DNA from: Tethya wilhelma
Lineage: Eukaryota; Porifera; Demospongiae; Tethyida; Tethyidae
DNA length: 64,000 nucleotides
Direction: 5' to 3'
NCBI GenBank assembly: GCA_964030475.1
Contig: CAXIPT010000006.1
Location: 2,102,817 to 2,166,816 of the forward strand
Shown here: positions 1 through 17,631 of the stretch, piece after piece
Layout: each line of letters opens with the position of its first letter
Numbering within the stretch: position 1 is the first letter of the stretch
Notes under the pieces: generated by a model
What the model was told of the DNA's origin: nothing
The model's input: the letters and a program-made list of their open reading frames with translations, nothing else
Database searches by the model: none
Position numbers and translations under genes: made by a program

Positions 1-564
1 AGTTTCATTCAAAAGTCTAGCTTAAAAGACCTGATTCTAGAACTTGTGGAAGTAGAAAGGTTATTTATTGTTGAAGGGTGTGGAGGGGAAGGGGGAGATG
101 TAAAAAAGAAACGTCTAATAAATTATTTTTTTTAGCACAAATTAATTCACAATTATCCAAAGAAACACATTCTTAGCTCGTTTCTCTATATGAACTCTTT
201 GAGTATATTTATTGACATTTTAACTACCTATATATCTGCATGTGTACAGTGAACTTCTAACAGTGGTTTGATTTGGTCTTTGCTGTGTTGCTGAATTTCT
301 TAAGTATGTTTTGATTCGTACAGAAAAACTACGAACATGTCGCAAATTAAACAGAAAGTGTAGATGGAAGCTATCACAAAAATGTTGCAACTTTTTAAAA
401 AATGTTCTAGTTTTTTGTTTACAAAATATCGACATACTTTAGCGCACGCCGAACGTCATTCATTATCTTATTTTTCTGTATGTTTAAATGAGGAGTTGTG
501 CAATCAAATTGTATGTGGTATAGTATGATTGTGTGAGTGCTTGTTTTTCTTTCTCCACTCAATG
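1..564. repeat. Copy 1 of a duplicated contig end
   Basis: This stretch repeats at 1033-1596 with no difference I could see, and it ends at a single N (565). A near-identical duplicate that stops at an N is best explained as an unmerged contig overlap or an allelic contig, not a biological duplication. I see no convincing gene in it. Confidence 0.85.
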
Positions 565-565
565 N

Positions 566-837
566 AGATTTCAAGTTGGGCATTTGTTTGTAAATATTGT
601 GTCTAATAGAATTTTACAAAGTAGATGTGTACGCAGAATGTTTTGGTCTGTGCCATATGCTTGAAGAAATATCGACTGATCTAGACTCGAACAAAGTGAA
701 GACTTTATTATTGTGTTAGTGTATGTACACTGTGTGTGTGTGTGTGTGTGTGTGTGTGCACGCCACAGTGTGTGTGTTCGCGTGGATAATATGGAAATGG
801 CTAAACATTTGCCTTCAAGTCAATATTCAGTACATTG

Positions 838-888
<51 letters not shown>

Positions 889-1639
889 TTGTTGGTCAGC
901 TATAGCTTCACTTGTCCACAAGCCTCTTTGTTCTTGCTAGGAAGTTAGCCCACAAAATATTCTAGTTTCTTATACTCTTTGCACTTTACTACTTGTGTCC
1001 CTTGTATGGATGCTGGTTCTAAATTGGTTTGCAGTTTCATTCAAAAGTCTAGCTTAAAAGACCTGATTCTAGAACTTGTGGAAGTAGAAAGGTTATTTAT
1101 TGTTGAAGGGTGTGGAGGGGAAGGGGGAGATGTAAAAAAGAAACGTCTAATAAATTATTTTTTTTAGCACAAATTAATTCACAATTATCCAAAGAAACAC
1201 ATTCTTAGCTCGTTTCTCTATATGAACTCTTTGAGTATATTTATTGACATTTTAACTACCTATATATCTGCATGTGTACAGTGAACTTCTAACAGTGGTT
1301 TGATTTGGTCTTTGCTGTGTTGCTGAATTTCTTAAGTATGTTTTGATTCGTACAGAAAAACTACGAACATGTCGCAAATTAAACAGAAAGTGTAGATGGA
1401 AGCTATCACAAAAATGTTGCAACTTTTTAAAAAATGTTCTAGTTTTTTGTTTACAAAATATCGACATACTTTAGCGCACGCCGAACGTCATTCATTATCT
1501 TATTTTTCTGTATGTTTAAATGAGGAGTTGTGCAATCAAATTGTATGTGGTATAGTATGATTGTGTGAGTGCTTGTTTTTCTTTCTCCACTCAATGTTCA
1601 AATTTGGTGTCAGATTTGTGATAACTTTACTCACACTGT

Positions 1640-1679
<40 letters not shown>

Positions 1680-1720
1680 ACTCACTCACACACAGCTACT
1701 CCATTCCTCCCACAACAAAC
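566..1720. other. Upstream flank of the PH-domain gene
   Basis: No coding gene is supported here. It holds a (GT)n tract near 731-758, a (CA)n tract near 841-885 that could pair with it, the second copy of the duplicated stretch (1033-1596), and a (CT)n tract near 1641-1675 just upstream of the start codon at 1721. The promoter and 5' UTR of the following gene probably lie in the last few hundred bases, but I cannot name an element. Confidence 0.6.
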
Positions 1721-8291
<6,571 letters not shown>

Positions 8292-8609
8292 TACCACGAT
8301 CAATCCCTTACCCAGAGGTGTACTTATAATTACTGCAATAATTAACACTCATTTTTTAAAAGTTTTTATCACGCTTGTTAGTACTAATTTTTTTTTGCGA
8401 TCTTTGCATTTTGTATTTGATCATGCATATATTTATATTTTATGTTTGTATATATATATAGATTGTGTGCGTATGTGTTTGTGTGTGTTCCTGCATATTT
8501 TGTGTAGTTTAAATTCGTGCCACTTTTAGAAAATTTTCAATGAATGATCTTAGTGGGCGGAGCTGGTATGGTAAAGGTCGTCAATGTTACTGTTGAAATA
8601 GAACAAACA
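8292..8609. other. Intergenic, no gene seen
   Basis: This 318-base spacer separates the stop of the PH-domain gene from the next ATG. It is AT-rich with a TATATATA run near 8451. It should hold the polyadenylation site of the first gene and the promoter of the GT43 gene, but no element is clear. Confidence 0.5.
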
Positions 8610-9920
8610 ATGGTTCTATCTTTTGTAAGACATCCTCTCCGTCTGGTGTTGATCATAGGTTTCTTCTTTCTCGTGAACGTATTCACTTTGTATCTCCTCA
8701 ACCAAAACTCGGACAGACAGAGTAAGTTATAAATTATGAGTGTCACTGACTCACACATGTCACATGTTTCAAATTATATATGATGTTGAAAAATGNGGGG
8801 GGGGGGGAGTCCAGCGGTATGGTTCCCTGGAAAGTTGCTGAAAATACTGAGGATCCTTTGAGGTAATTTGTAGCTGGCTGGGATAACTTGGCAATAAATT
8901 AGTAGCTTGTTCACACAATCAAACACCTATCTGAATTGTGTATGAATCTAGGTGGGGAACTAGTGTTAATTTAGTCATTTGTAGCCAACAATTAGAAGCA
9001 GTTTACCATTAATTAATGCTCTCTCTATCATTAATGTTGATTTTCCAGATGCTCTTGATTGCGAGGATCTCAATTTCCAACTTCAGACTCAATCTCAGTT
9101 GATACGAGAGCTCAAATCTCAAATCAAATCACAAGAAATGATCATAACACAACTTCGTGTTAAAAACGCTATCACCCTTAACACAACTAACACGACTAAC
9201 GCACCTCAACGCAAACCACAACACCACCAATCCTCACTACCAACAATATACATGATCACACCAACTTACGCGAGATGGACGCAAAAAGCAGATTTGACAC
9301 GACTTTGTCAAACGCTGATGCACATTCCAAACCTACACTGGATTATAGTCGAAGATAGCGAGAAAAGAACCCGCTTGGTCCAGGGGATATTATCAGGGAA
9401 GCATTCGTGTCAAGTTAGCGGGACACAGCTGAATGTACGGACACTGGAGAAGATGAGATTAAAGACGAACGAACCCTCGTGGAGGAAACCCAGAGGGGTG
9501 GAGCAGAGGAACCTTGCTATCGATTGGTTGAGGGAGAGGGCACGTTTAGGAGAGCTGGAGGGAGTGGGTGGAGCTGGGGGCGTGGTTTATTTTGGGGACG
9601 ACGATAATACCTATGATTTGAAAGTATTTGAAGAAGTGAGTAGACACACCCTCACACATGCACACTGTCACACCCTCACACTCACAAACTTACACATGCA
9701 AATGTACAATCATCCTCACACCTTCACATATACATCCTAACACCCTCACACCCTCACACCCTCACACCCTCACAGATGAGATACACCAAGAGGGTGTCCA
9801 TATGGCCCGTGGGAATCAGTGGAGGACTAAAATTCGAGGGACCAACATGTAAAAATGGGCGTGTCACAGGATGGTACTCAGCATGGGGACAGCACAGGCC
9901 TTATCAGATCGACATGGCAG
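8610..9920 (+). CDS. GT43 beta-1,3-glucuronosyltransferase, 3' end missing
   Basis: Exons 8610-8721, 9049-9635 and 9776-9920. Residues 1-37 are a type II signal anchor with one hydrophobic segment. A stem of about 60 residues follows, then the GT43 catalytic fold: ITPTYARWTQKADLTRL, IIVEDS, RGVEQRNLAIDWL, the metal-binding DDDN, and the third exon with RVSIWPVGISGG and RPYQIDMAG. Family members transfer glucuronic acid from UDP-GlcA to galactose, for example in the linker of glycosaminoglycans, in the Golgi lumen. The model stops at a donor after DMAG, and the contig ends at N10035, so the last exon is missing. A single N at 8796 lies in intron 1. Near the acceptor site, where family members usually have W-E-P, this copy reads W-G-Q. 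A paralogue with the same intron phases is at 41708. Confidence 0.85.
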
Positions 9921-10371
9921 GTACTTTCAGTCGGAAAGTTTAAATTTTTTGTATATACCTTTTTTCCGATCAATATTCGCTAATCATGATCCATCCTTAA
10001 TGATTCTTTGTGATGTAAATGACACATGATTTGANACGTACTACCGTACGTATGATAAAAAGATTCCTATTGCTTGCCCTTTTATAGTTGAACTAAGGCA
10101 GTGGTGGCTGCCTCCCAACATAGTATTCATGCATGCCATGCAGATGGAGTCGTGATAGTGTACTTCAAAGACTTGTGCTATTAAACTTTGCAATTATACC
10201 ACTGAATTAAATCAACATCAAAACTTTAACAATCCTTTCATGTTTTTGTGACTGTATGCATCAGCACTTTTACTATGTCATGACATACATTCAATGTAAT
10301 CTCACGCATTAAAATTATAAGAAAAATTACACTATATTAGTATTCATAATCTCGTCTATAATAATATATTT
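9921..10371. other. Intron remnant, contig join and 3' flank of collagen copy A
   Basis: Bases 9921-10034 are intron of the GT43 gene. After the N at 10035 the sequence begins with the reversed left end of the repeat found at 13695, 38729 and 49292 (ACGTACTACCGTACGTATGAT), then AT-rich DNA nearly identical to 21240-21553. Confidence 0.7.
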
Positions 10372-11344
10372 TTAGTGAGTGCACAAGACACACGGTATCT
10401 CCTTTCCATCGTCATACGGTCCACAGGGAATACCATCACAGCTGGTCTCAGTGAAATAGATTGTATTGGGATTTGTGTTTGTTCCTGTGCCTGGAAAAGC
10501 CTCTGCATTGACATCCACACACACAAACATTCCACGATAGTTATGTGTTTTCCTGTTCGACATCAGCTAGCCATAATACTCCCTAGTCCAGGAGGAAGGG
10601 CAGTTCACTTTGGCTGGGATCATCACAGTGATGCTACGATCATGAGTAAAGCACACGGCACAAGGGGCGTTGTGATGTTGGTCACCTCTGAAGCCTGATG
10701 GTTCAAGATTATCATAAAGTTCATACTCTGTGCCATGCAGAGTAGCTCTGTGGGATTGGTACCCAAGTCGATACTCCAAAAACTCTGGCCTTTCTTTTGG
10801 AAGGCACAGATGGTTAACACCTCCTCCTTCAGTATATCTGCTCCCAACCATAATGCCATCGTAAAGCTTTTCTGTTCCTGGAGTTGAGAGACAGGACGAT
10901 TTCCCCCAGCGAGTGTAGGTCAGTCCACCACTATGAGCTATAGTTTGACCTGAAGAGCAACTATCTTATTATAAAATATTTTATTGAATAGAGTATTTTG
11001 AATTCTCCTTATACAGTATACCTTGTGGACCTTCTATTCCAGGGGGTCCCTGAGGTCCAGGGGGTCCTGGAGGACCTGGTGATCCTGTGCCATTCACAAC
11101 AATGTTGTTGACAACTGATGGGCAATTGCTATTTGGATTGGCAAGTTGATTGCTTGTGTTTCCATCTTCATTTTGAGCGCTCCTTATGGGCCTTGGTAGT
11201 TGCATTGCTGCAGCTAGGATAATCTTTTTTAAAATTCTGAATTGAATGTGCATATATAGTGCAAATCATACCTTCCAGTACTGCTGGCAATGCAGTGATC
11301 AGTAACACTGCAACTGCTACTTGTACTCGAATGTGAAGATTCAT
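10372..11344 (-). pseudogene. Short-chain collagen C4-like, copy A (internal stop)
   Basis: Exons on the minus strand: 11272-11344 (signal peptide), 11022-11213 (spacer ending in about seven Gly-X-Y triplets) and 10372-10949 (C4-type C-terminal domain), with consistent phases. The C-terminal domain shows GGLTYTRWG, VGSRY, CAVCFTHDRS, MIPAKVNCPSSWTREYYG and a final CVLCTH, as in sponge short-chain (spongin-type) collagens, which are secreted matrix proteins. One codon (10567-10569) is TAG where the near-identical copy E (21554-22507) has TAC, removing the last 65 or so residues. It could be a real lesion, an allele or a base error. The flanks also match those of copy E, so A and E are a very recent duplication or two alleles. 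Confidence 0.8.
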
Positions 11345-12237
11345 TTTGATGGTTGCAGCTATATATATAGCTCTTCCACTGTCTTTAGTTTTCTTTAAAA
11401 GTTGTGATTTTTCTTCGCCAGATTGGTTTGGTTATTAAAAGGTTCCGTGGCCTTTTTTAGTTGAACTGAGGTAGTGGTATGGTTCCTTCCTATACAACAT
11501 ACCTTGTCATGCAGCTGATATAGCTATGCATGCATGCATGGTTATCAATTAAAGTAGTGTACTTGAACCATTAAACTTTTTGTGTTCCAATTGATTCAAG
11601 TTACGTCAAACTACTATCAAGTAACAAAAAACAAACGTATACATATATCTGTCCTCAAATTCATGTTGATGTAAAATTCTATACACATCTATAGGTATAT
11701 ATATTTTTATCATTATTAATATATACATCATATGCCAAAGTTCTAAAGTTTATACTAATTTATGAATGTATGTTTAGTTAGTTAAGTAAATTTTGGGTAC
11801 AAACATGCAGGATATATGTACTATAATAAGATATACCTGCCGTATTGAAGCTGCACATACTGGATGCATCTAATATACTATGCTGGGCGTGTATATATGT
11901 TGTGCCCACCCTAATGTGTGTGCAAAGCACTTAGATATCATATGGGTTGATATTATAATTACTTTAGATACTTAATTTTAAAGTATTGTTCAATGAAATT
12001 TATACACTAGCCCAATTATGCACTCTCGTTACTCAAAAATTCACATACATACATGTGTACACAAAGCAATTGTGCATACTGAGTCAGCCACCATTCAAGT
12101 CAAGTTATTGAAGCTAGAATATACTCTTAGACTAGTCTATAACTATAAATTGAGTTAAATGTTTATAACAATAAGGGATTTATAGAAAAAATTTCCTAAG
12201 GGTTAACATTAAAGTAAAATAATGTAGCCTTGTGAGT
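11345..12237. other. Gene-free spacer between collagen copies A and B
   Basis: The first 350 bases continue the near-identity with the upstream flank of copy E (22508-22850). The rest is AT-rich with no open frame or repeat I can support. Confidence 0.6.
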
Positions 12238-13320
12238 CTATTTAGTGCACACCACACATGGTATCTCCTTTCCATCTTCATCTGGCTCACAGGGAATGCC
12301 ATTACAGATTATCTCAGTGAAATAGATTAAGTCTGGATTCGTGTTTGCACCCGAGTCAGGCAATGTTTCAGCATCGACATCAACACACACAAATGTGCTG
12401 CGATACTCTGATTTCGTATGTGTTGACATGAGGTAGCCGTTATACTCTGTAGTCCAGGAGGAAGGGCAGTTCACTTTGGCTGGGATCATCACACTGGCGA
12501 TACGTGATGGGGCGTAGCACATAGCACAAGGGGCATCGTGATTATTATCGCCACTAAAACCCATTGGTATAAAATTGTGCCATATTTCATACTCTGTACC
12601 AGCCAGTCCAGCTCTACCCTGTTGTCTTCCAACTACATATTCCAAATACTCTCTGCCTTCTCTTGGAAGACAAAGATGGTTGGCTCCTCCTGCTTCATTA
12701 AACCTACTCCCGACCATGATGCCGTCATAAAGGAGCTCTGTTCCTGGAGTTGAGGGACAGGAAGATCTTCCCCAGCGAGTGTAGGTCAGTCCACCACTGG
12801 TGTTGTCATTGGTCGAATCTGAACATTATGATAACATATGCATGTGATAGTGACTGCACTTATCATTTGCATGCGTGTAGTATCAAAGTTGCAGGAAAAA
12901 GTGACTAACTGTCATAATGCTCTCAAGTACCCCTTAATGCTTACTTTTCACAGTACAGCCACATGGTTTGTCCATAGCACAGTACACTTGCTCTATATCT
13001 CCACCACATGTCTGAAGCCAGTAGTCTCCAGGCACACTTGAAGAGTTGGCCTTGCAAATCTGATCACAAGAAAGAGCGGGATTCTCCTCACACTCTCCCA
13101 AGCTACATTGGATACCATCAAGGAGGCCTCGAATATCTTCACTGATCACACTTCGAGTTTCACGTACAATGTCTTGATTTACATCAAAAGGACACTGACT
13201 GTTTTCTTGTTGCGGCACTGTGGTTGGTTTGTAAGACTTTGCACTTTTGCATTCGAATGAGGCCACAACAGACAGCAGGATAGTTAGCACCAGCATCTTT
13301 GTTACACCCATCATAAGCAT
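12238..13320 (-). CDS. Secreted protein: cysteine-rich N-terminus plus C4 domain, no collagen repeat
   Basis: Two exons, 12945-13320 and 12238-12818, give 318 residues with phase-1 joining. The N-terminus has a signal peptide (hydrophobic VLTILLSVVASF) and then, instead of Gly-X-Y repeats, a cysteine-containing region with NPALSCDQI, GDYWLQ and VYCAMDKPCG. That spacing recalls the start of fibrillar-collagen C-propeptide and fibrinogen-like domains (NPAxxC...YW...V.C.M). The second exon is a full C4-type domain (TSGGLTYTRWGRSSC, CAMCY, MIPAKVNC, YLMSTHT, CVVCTK) close to its neighbours at 10372 and 18812. The start is the first ATG of the exon; in-frame ATGs at codons 3, 4 and 9 are alternatives. 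Inferred role: an extracellular matrix protein or lectin-like regulator of the short-chain collagens. Confidence 0.8.
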
Positions 13321-13694
13321 CAGTTATGTCATGTGGGTATAGAATTGTAACTGTCTTAATTGTATACGTATGGTTTTGATTCAATCACTTGTTGATGTAA
13401 AATGCTGTTTTGCGTATATACCTGACTTTTATGCAATGATTGACTATTCTCCGGTGTGATTATACATATATACGTACACAACACATAGTAATACCATAGT
13501 CGGTAATATTAACATTTTAAAATTTTTTTCTCTGTATAGTCATGCATGATGGAAGTGACATGTGGGAATTAGAACCATTTGCATGTCAGTATGATCACAC
13601 ATGTCATACTTGTGGTTTAGTTAGCCTCATTCCTATAGGCTCTCTCCCAGTGAATATTTATGCATGCACGCATGCAAAAATAGGAAGGGAGTAA
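13321..13694. other. Upstream region of the collagen-free C4 gene
   Basis: AT-rich with no gene seen. The promoter of the minus-strand gene should lie here. Confidence 0.5.
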
Positions 13695-14356
13695 CTATAT
13701 CATACGTACGGTAGTACGTATAGTAGGAATGGGCCGACTGTCCCATAGACACCATACAAAATGTTGGCCACTATAAAAATCTAGTCAAACAAAATTAAAC
13801 CTTCAAAGGTGCTCAGAGGCTCTTATTGACAGATTACCAATTGCATGCAAGGCCTAAAACTCACAAAAACTTTCCTCAGCACTAGTAGTGAGCGCTAGTG
13901 GGAAGCCACCATAGTGCCATTTTTGTTCTGCTAACGTACGTACGTACGTACTTACGTACTTACTAACTGACTTACTTGAAAATGATTTCCAGAGAACCAG
14001 AATGTGTTGAGCCAACTTTGACAGCACAAAGTAAGTTCTTTTCATGGGTAGTACATTCCTTTATACTCATTTCAATCTCAAATAGCCCTAAACAAAAACT
14101 AGAAAGCTTTGAAACTTAGTGTATAAATTCATGTACTAGACAATGCAGCCATCTTTATATGTAGAGTTCAAAGGTCATTATCCACGTGGTATTATTATGC
14201 GCATGCGTATTAGCTTCTTAGCATAATGATCAATGCATTGTAGCTGCTAAAGTTTTTTGTGGGGACTAACCAGTCTCTGATAGTCTCCACACTGTAGTGT
14301 TGAAAAAAGTGAATGAACAAGTAGTAAAAATTTCAAAAAAATAAGTAGTGTAGGAA
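13695..14356 (+). mobile_element. Repeat R1, copy 1 (cut by contig end)
   Basis: It begins TCATACGTACGGTAGTACGTATAG and matches 38729-39380 and 49292-49910 over its length, with runs of ACGT near 13934. It stops at the N at 14357 inside the sequence GTAGTGTAGGAA, where the other copies run on into a palindromic element. No coding capacity. Probably a non-autonomous DNA transposon. Confidence 0.7.
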
Positions 14357-14357
14357 N

Positions 14358-14656
14358 TTGCTGTTTGGATTCGTGAGTTGATTGCCGCTGTTTCCATTTC
14401 CATTTGGAGCACTCCTTTCACTCCTTGGCAGGGCTAAAGATATGTTTGTATGCATACTTGTACATTCATGGCACAACAATGAATTGATACTACTATTGTT
14501 ACTTGACTTGTGTTCCTATTGTAATATAGCAAGCATGCATATTGTTAAATGTGTACTCAATTGCTATAAAAACAAGTAGAATTTACCTCCAAGAATTCCA
14601 GGTATAAATGTAATTGCCAGCACAAAGGCTATTATTTGCTTGGTTTGAAGTTGCAT
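14358..14656 (-). pseudogene. Short-chain collagen fragment F (exons 1-2 only)
   Basis: Exon 14587-14656 encodes a signal peptide beginning MQLQTKQIIAFVLA. Exon 14358-14433 encodes the spacer LPRSERSAPNGNGNSGNQLT and is cut by the N at 14357 before any Gly-X-Y triplets. Phases match those of copies A and D. The rest of the gene is not in the assembly, so this may be an intact gene at a contig edge. Confidence 0.7.
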
Positions 14657-15112
14657 TCTTGTTCATTAGCTGGTTTGATCCTTGTCGTCCTTCTTTAAAC
14701 TTTAACTTTTCTTCTAGCAGTATATATTCTCTATGTTTAGTGACTCCACTGTAGCTGTGTGTGTGTGTGTGTGTGTAGTTGTCCTCCTTTTATAGTCACG
14801 CAATGTTATCAAATCTTATTGAGTCACCTCATTCATAAATATCTTTAACTGGTTGTGAATTTGAGCAAAGGTTTAAGGTTTGTTTTCACTTCTCGTCACC
14901 TTCTATTCACTGTATAGGTGTACTTTCATTACATCATTGTATTGAACTTGTTTCCTGTATACATGTCCCTCATGCACTGATAAACTAATGAATATTTGTA
15001 GTCATGTTTACTTAGCAAGATTACCCGATAAGTTGATGTACAAACAATTAGTGTACTAAAAATAATTATTATTTAGTATTAATAATGTCAAAATGTACAT
15101 CTTTGCAATAGT
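14657..15112. other. Gene-free spacer
   Basis: A short (GT)n tract is at about 14757-14775. Otherwise AT-rich, with nothing recognised. Confidence 0.5.
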
Positions 15113-15363
15113 CTATTTAGTGCACACCACACATGGTATCTCCTTCCCATCTTCGTACAGACCACAGGGAATACCATGGCAGGCCGGGTAGTCTCAGTAA
15201 AGTACAGAGTAGCTGGATCAGTGCTTGTTCCTGTCCCTGGGAAAGCCTGTGCATTGAAGTCCACACACACAAGTATGCTGTGATGGTTATATCCCTTCCT
15301 TTGAGCCATGAGGTAGCCATAGTACTCCCTGATCCAGGAAGAAGTGGGGTCCAGGGGGTCCTG
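15113..15363 (-). pseudogene. Short-chain collagen fragment C (broken C4 domain)
   Basis: The C-terminal part of a C4 domain is readable (SSWIREYYGYLMAQRKG, FVCVD-like LVCVDFNAQAFPG, TLYFTET). A net gain of five bases near 15181-15190 then shifts the frame, although the ancestral end including the stop is still visible in the shifted frame. At the other end the domain is joined abruptly to a short Gly-Pro-Pro-coding stretch (about 15346-15363), showing an internal deletion of the exon 2-intron-exon 3 region. The MULE insertion lies 100 bases further along. Confidence 0.75.
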
Positions 15364-15860
15364 TCTAATTTTGAGTCTAGTTAATTACGTCAAACAGCCA
15401 ACAAAACATATTTTCAAGACTCCTGTTGTTGTAATTGCTAAAGGTATTCAATTTTTTACTATGTCAAAAGGTTTCGTAACGCTTCGCCTACAGTCATTTC
15501 GCCTACGTGTCAATTCCCCTACATTACCGGAAGTGGTACGATTACGTATTCTAAGTACAACGCATAAATTAAAAAACGCGTATAGAGTCTTACAACGTCT
15601 GGATTTGATGCACGCGCGACTAAGAGTGCTATACTTTGAATTAAACAGAACATCAGTAGAGGAAACTTATATAGCACATCAGAGGACACTCAGAAACAGG
15701 TAATACTACAACAGAATTATGAATGAAGGTTCAGCACAGTTGTAAAGCAGAGATATATTCTTCTACGACAGCAGCAAAAGCACTCGGAGTGTGTGTGTGT
15801 GTGTGTGTGTATTGAAAAATATCTAAACAAACAACAAAAAGAGTGTGGTGTGTATAGTAA

Positions 15861-16022
15861 TTACTTACCATGGTGTGGACAGACAGGACAACAGTACTCC
15901 GACAGTGTGTGTGTGTGTAGGATGAACAATAAACAAGTAACAAACAAGAATGGGTTGTGGTGTGCTCAAACATGCAGTACATACTTACCATGGTGTGGAC
16001 AGACAGGACAACAGTACTCTGA

Positions 16023-16056
<34 letters not shown>

Positions 16057-16275
16057 GATGAACAATAAACAAATAACAAACAAGAATGGATTGTGGTGTG
16101 CTCAAACATGCAGTACGTACTTACCATGGTGTGGACAGACAGGACAACAGTACTCCGACAGTGTGTGTGTGTGTGTAGAATGAACAATAAACAAATAACA
16201 AACAAGAATGGGTTGTGGTGTGCTCAAACATGTGCTCAAACATGCAGTATGTACTTACCATGGTGTGGACAGACA
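15861..16275 (-). repeat. Tandem array containing a splice donor, inside the MULE
   Basis: About four units of roughly 100-130 bp each carry the same short coding-like piece (minus strand, EYCCPVCPHHG) ending in a CATG|GTAAGT donor, then an AT-rich stretch and a (CA)n tract of varying length. The unit looks like the last exon and following intron of the transposase multiplied in tandem. Confidence 0.8.
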
Positions 16276-17631
16276 AGCTGTAAGTTGAAAGCTGTAACAG
16301 ACGCACCTCTACAGATGCTTGCTCAGACTTGAAAATCTGAACAATCTCATACACATTGGGGTGGCTCTTCATTACCACTTTCCTAAGCTTTGAGTGCCAC
16401 CCCTCAACATGGTTGTTAGTCCTACAATCCCCCATGCCATAAACATTCCATGTTGCTAGATGAAACGAACCTGATATCCATGTTCTTTCAAAGTAGTCCA
16501 TGAACTCGTCCATGCCACTAACAGGCTACTGAGGAACCAGGGCCTTCACTCCCATCCACCCAATTCTGACAAAGTGTTCTGGGACAAAAGCCAAGGCAGC
16601 TGTCCTCCGAACAACAGAGCGCACATCAGGATCATCCTTGTAGGGGACCTGTAAACCCAGACGTTGGACATTCCTTTGTAGTGCCTGTTTTTTGTGAAGA
16701 AAGTAAACACAAAATTAATCACTGTTAATAATTATTACGATGCATTAAATTAAATCACAGCTCTAGTTTACCTGACAAAAGTGGAAGTAACAAGGCATCC
16801 CTTGACCTCACTGTTTGGGAACACAGTGCGTACAGCATTCATAATCGCCAGCTCAAAGTCTGACAGAACCATGGAAGGGAGCAGTTGCAAACCCAAATCA
16901 GCTACCCCCTCAGCTACAATTTTCAAGACACGCTCGTAGGTATCTTCTCTCTGATTGGGAAGCAAGCAGTACACCAATGGCACATGAATCCCATGGACAC
17001 AGCTGTGGATGGTAAAGATCTGGTAGAAAACTCTCGGACATACCCTGAAAGTTCCATCCACATACAGGGTATCTGCCTCTCCAAGCCTACGCAGATTGGC
17101 CTCAGTGGCAAAGATGACAACTTTGTCATCATCGTCACCATCCTCTTTCAGGAGAAACTGGTCTCCAGTAGAGGTCTCAGTCCATTCACCACTGAAGTGG
17201 ACTTCAGCACGAGACTGAGGCAGTCGAGGAAGCTTTGCTTTCCTCTTGCGGTAGAGAGCAGGCTTTAGAGTAGTAAAAGTGGGGAGACAGGCTGCCACTT
17301 CATCCGCATTGGGTAAAGTAGACAGCCTAACCAGATGCTGGGTGTACAGCTGGGGGATTGGCCTGATGCTGCTGCTAGCTGCTTCCTTCATCTCAGAGAC
17401 TACTTTGGCAGCTTGAACTTGTGCTTCACTGGGGGGATGATTGTGGGTATTGCTGACATTCAGCAGCTCATCTGCTGGTCCAGTGGTCACTGTTCCTGGG
17501 CACTTAGAGTTGCGGCTCTGTGTGCACCTCCAATAGACTACCATGCCATCTCTTCCTCGCCTGTTGATCATGTAGCTGTAGCCCTGGTACAGTAGAGATC
17601 TGGCACCACGCTGGGTTGTAGTGAACTCCAT
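16275..17631 (-). pseudogene. MULE transposase, FLYWCH zinc finger plus DDE domain (broken)
   Basis: Read from 17631, the N-terminus has a FLYWCH-type finger (YWRCTQS, CPGTV, HNHPP). It is followed by the MULE core with DGTFRVCPRVFYQIFTIH (first Asp) and LSDFELAIMNAV (second Asp). Near 16790 about five extra bases shift the frame just before the expected YFHFCQ, and an intron follows (donor near 16771, acceptor near 16684). The next exon carries LQRNVQRLGL, WERTWISGSF-like residues, NNHVEGWHSKL (the conserved H and the third acidic region) and an in-frame TAG at 16526-16528. With a frameshift and a stop it is unlikely to be active. Confidence 0.85.

Noticed and set aside
220..435. Minus-strand 71-codon frame, present twice
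   Set aside because: It appears twice only because of the duplicated contig end; no conserved motif, no splice context.
713..940. Open frames through (GT)n and (CA)n repeats
   Set aside because: The translations are Val-Cys or His-Thr runs created by dinucleotide repeats, with no splice or family support. The same applies to frames near 2134, 4617, 5171, 15793, 56231 and 57471.
15344..15703. Plus-strand 119-codon frame at the left end of the MULE
   Set aside because: It crosses the transposon border and the target duplication, so it cannot be an ancestral gene, and it shows no known domain.
17014..17595. Plus-strand frames opposite the transposase
   Set aside because: Shadow frames of the minus-strand MULE coding exon.
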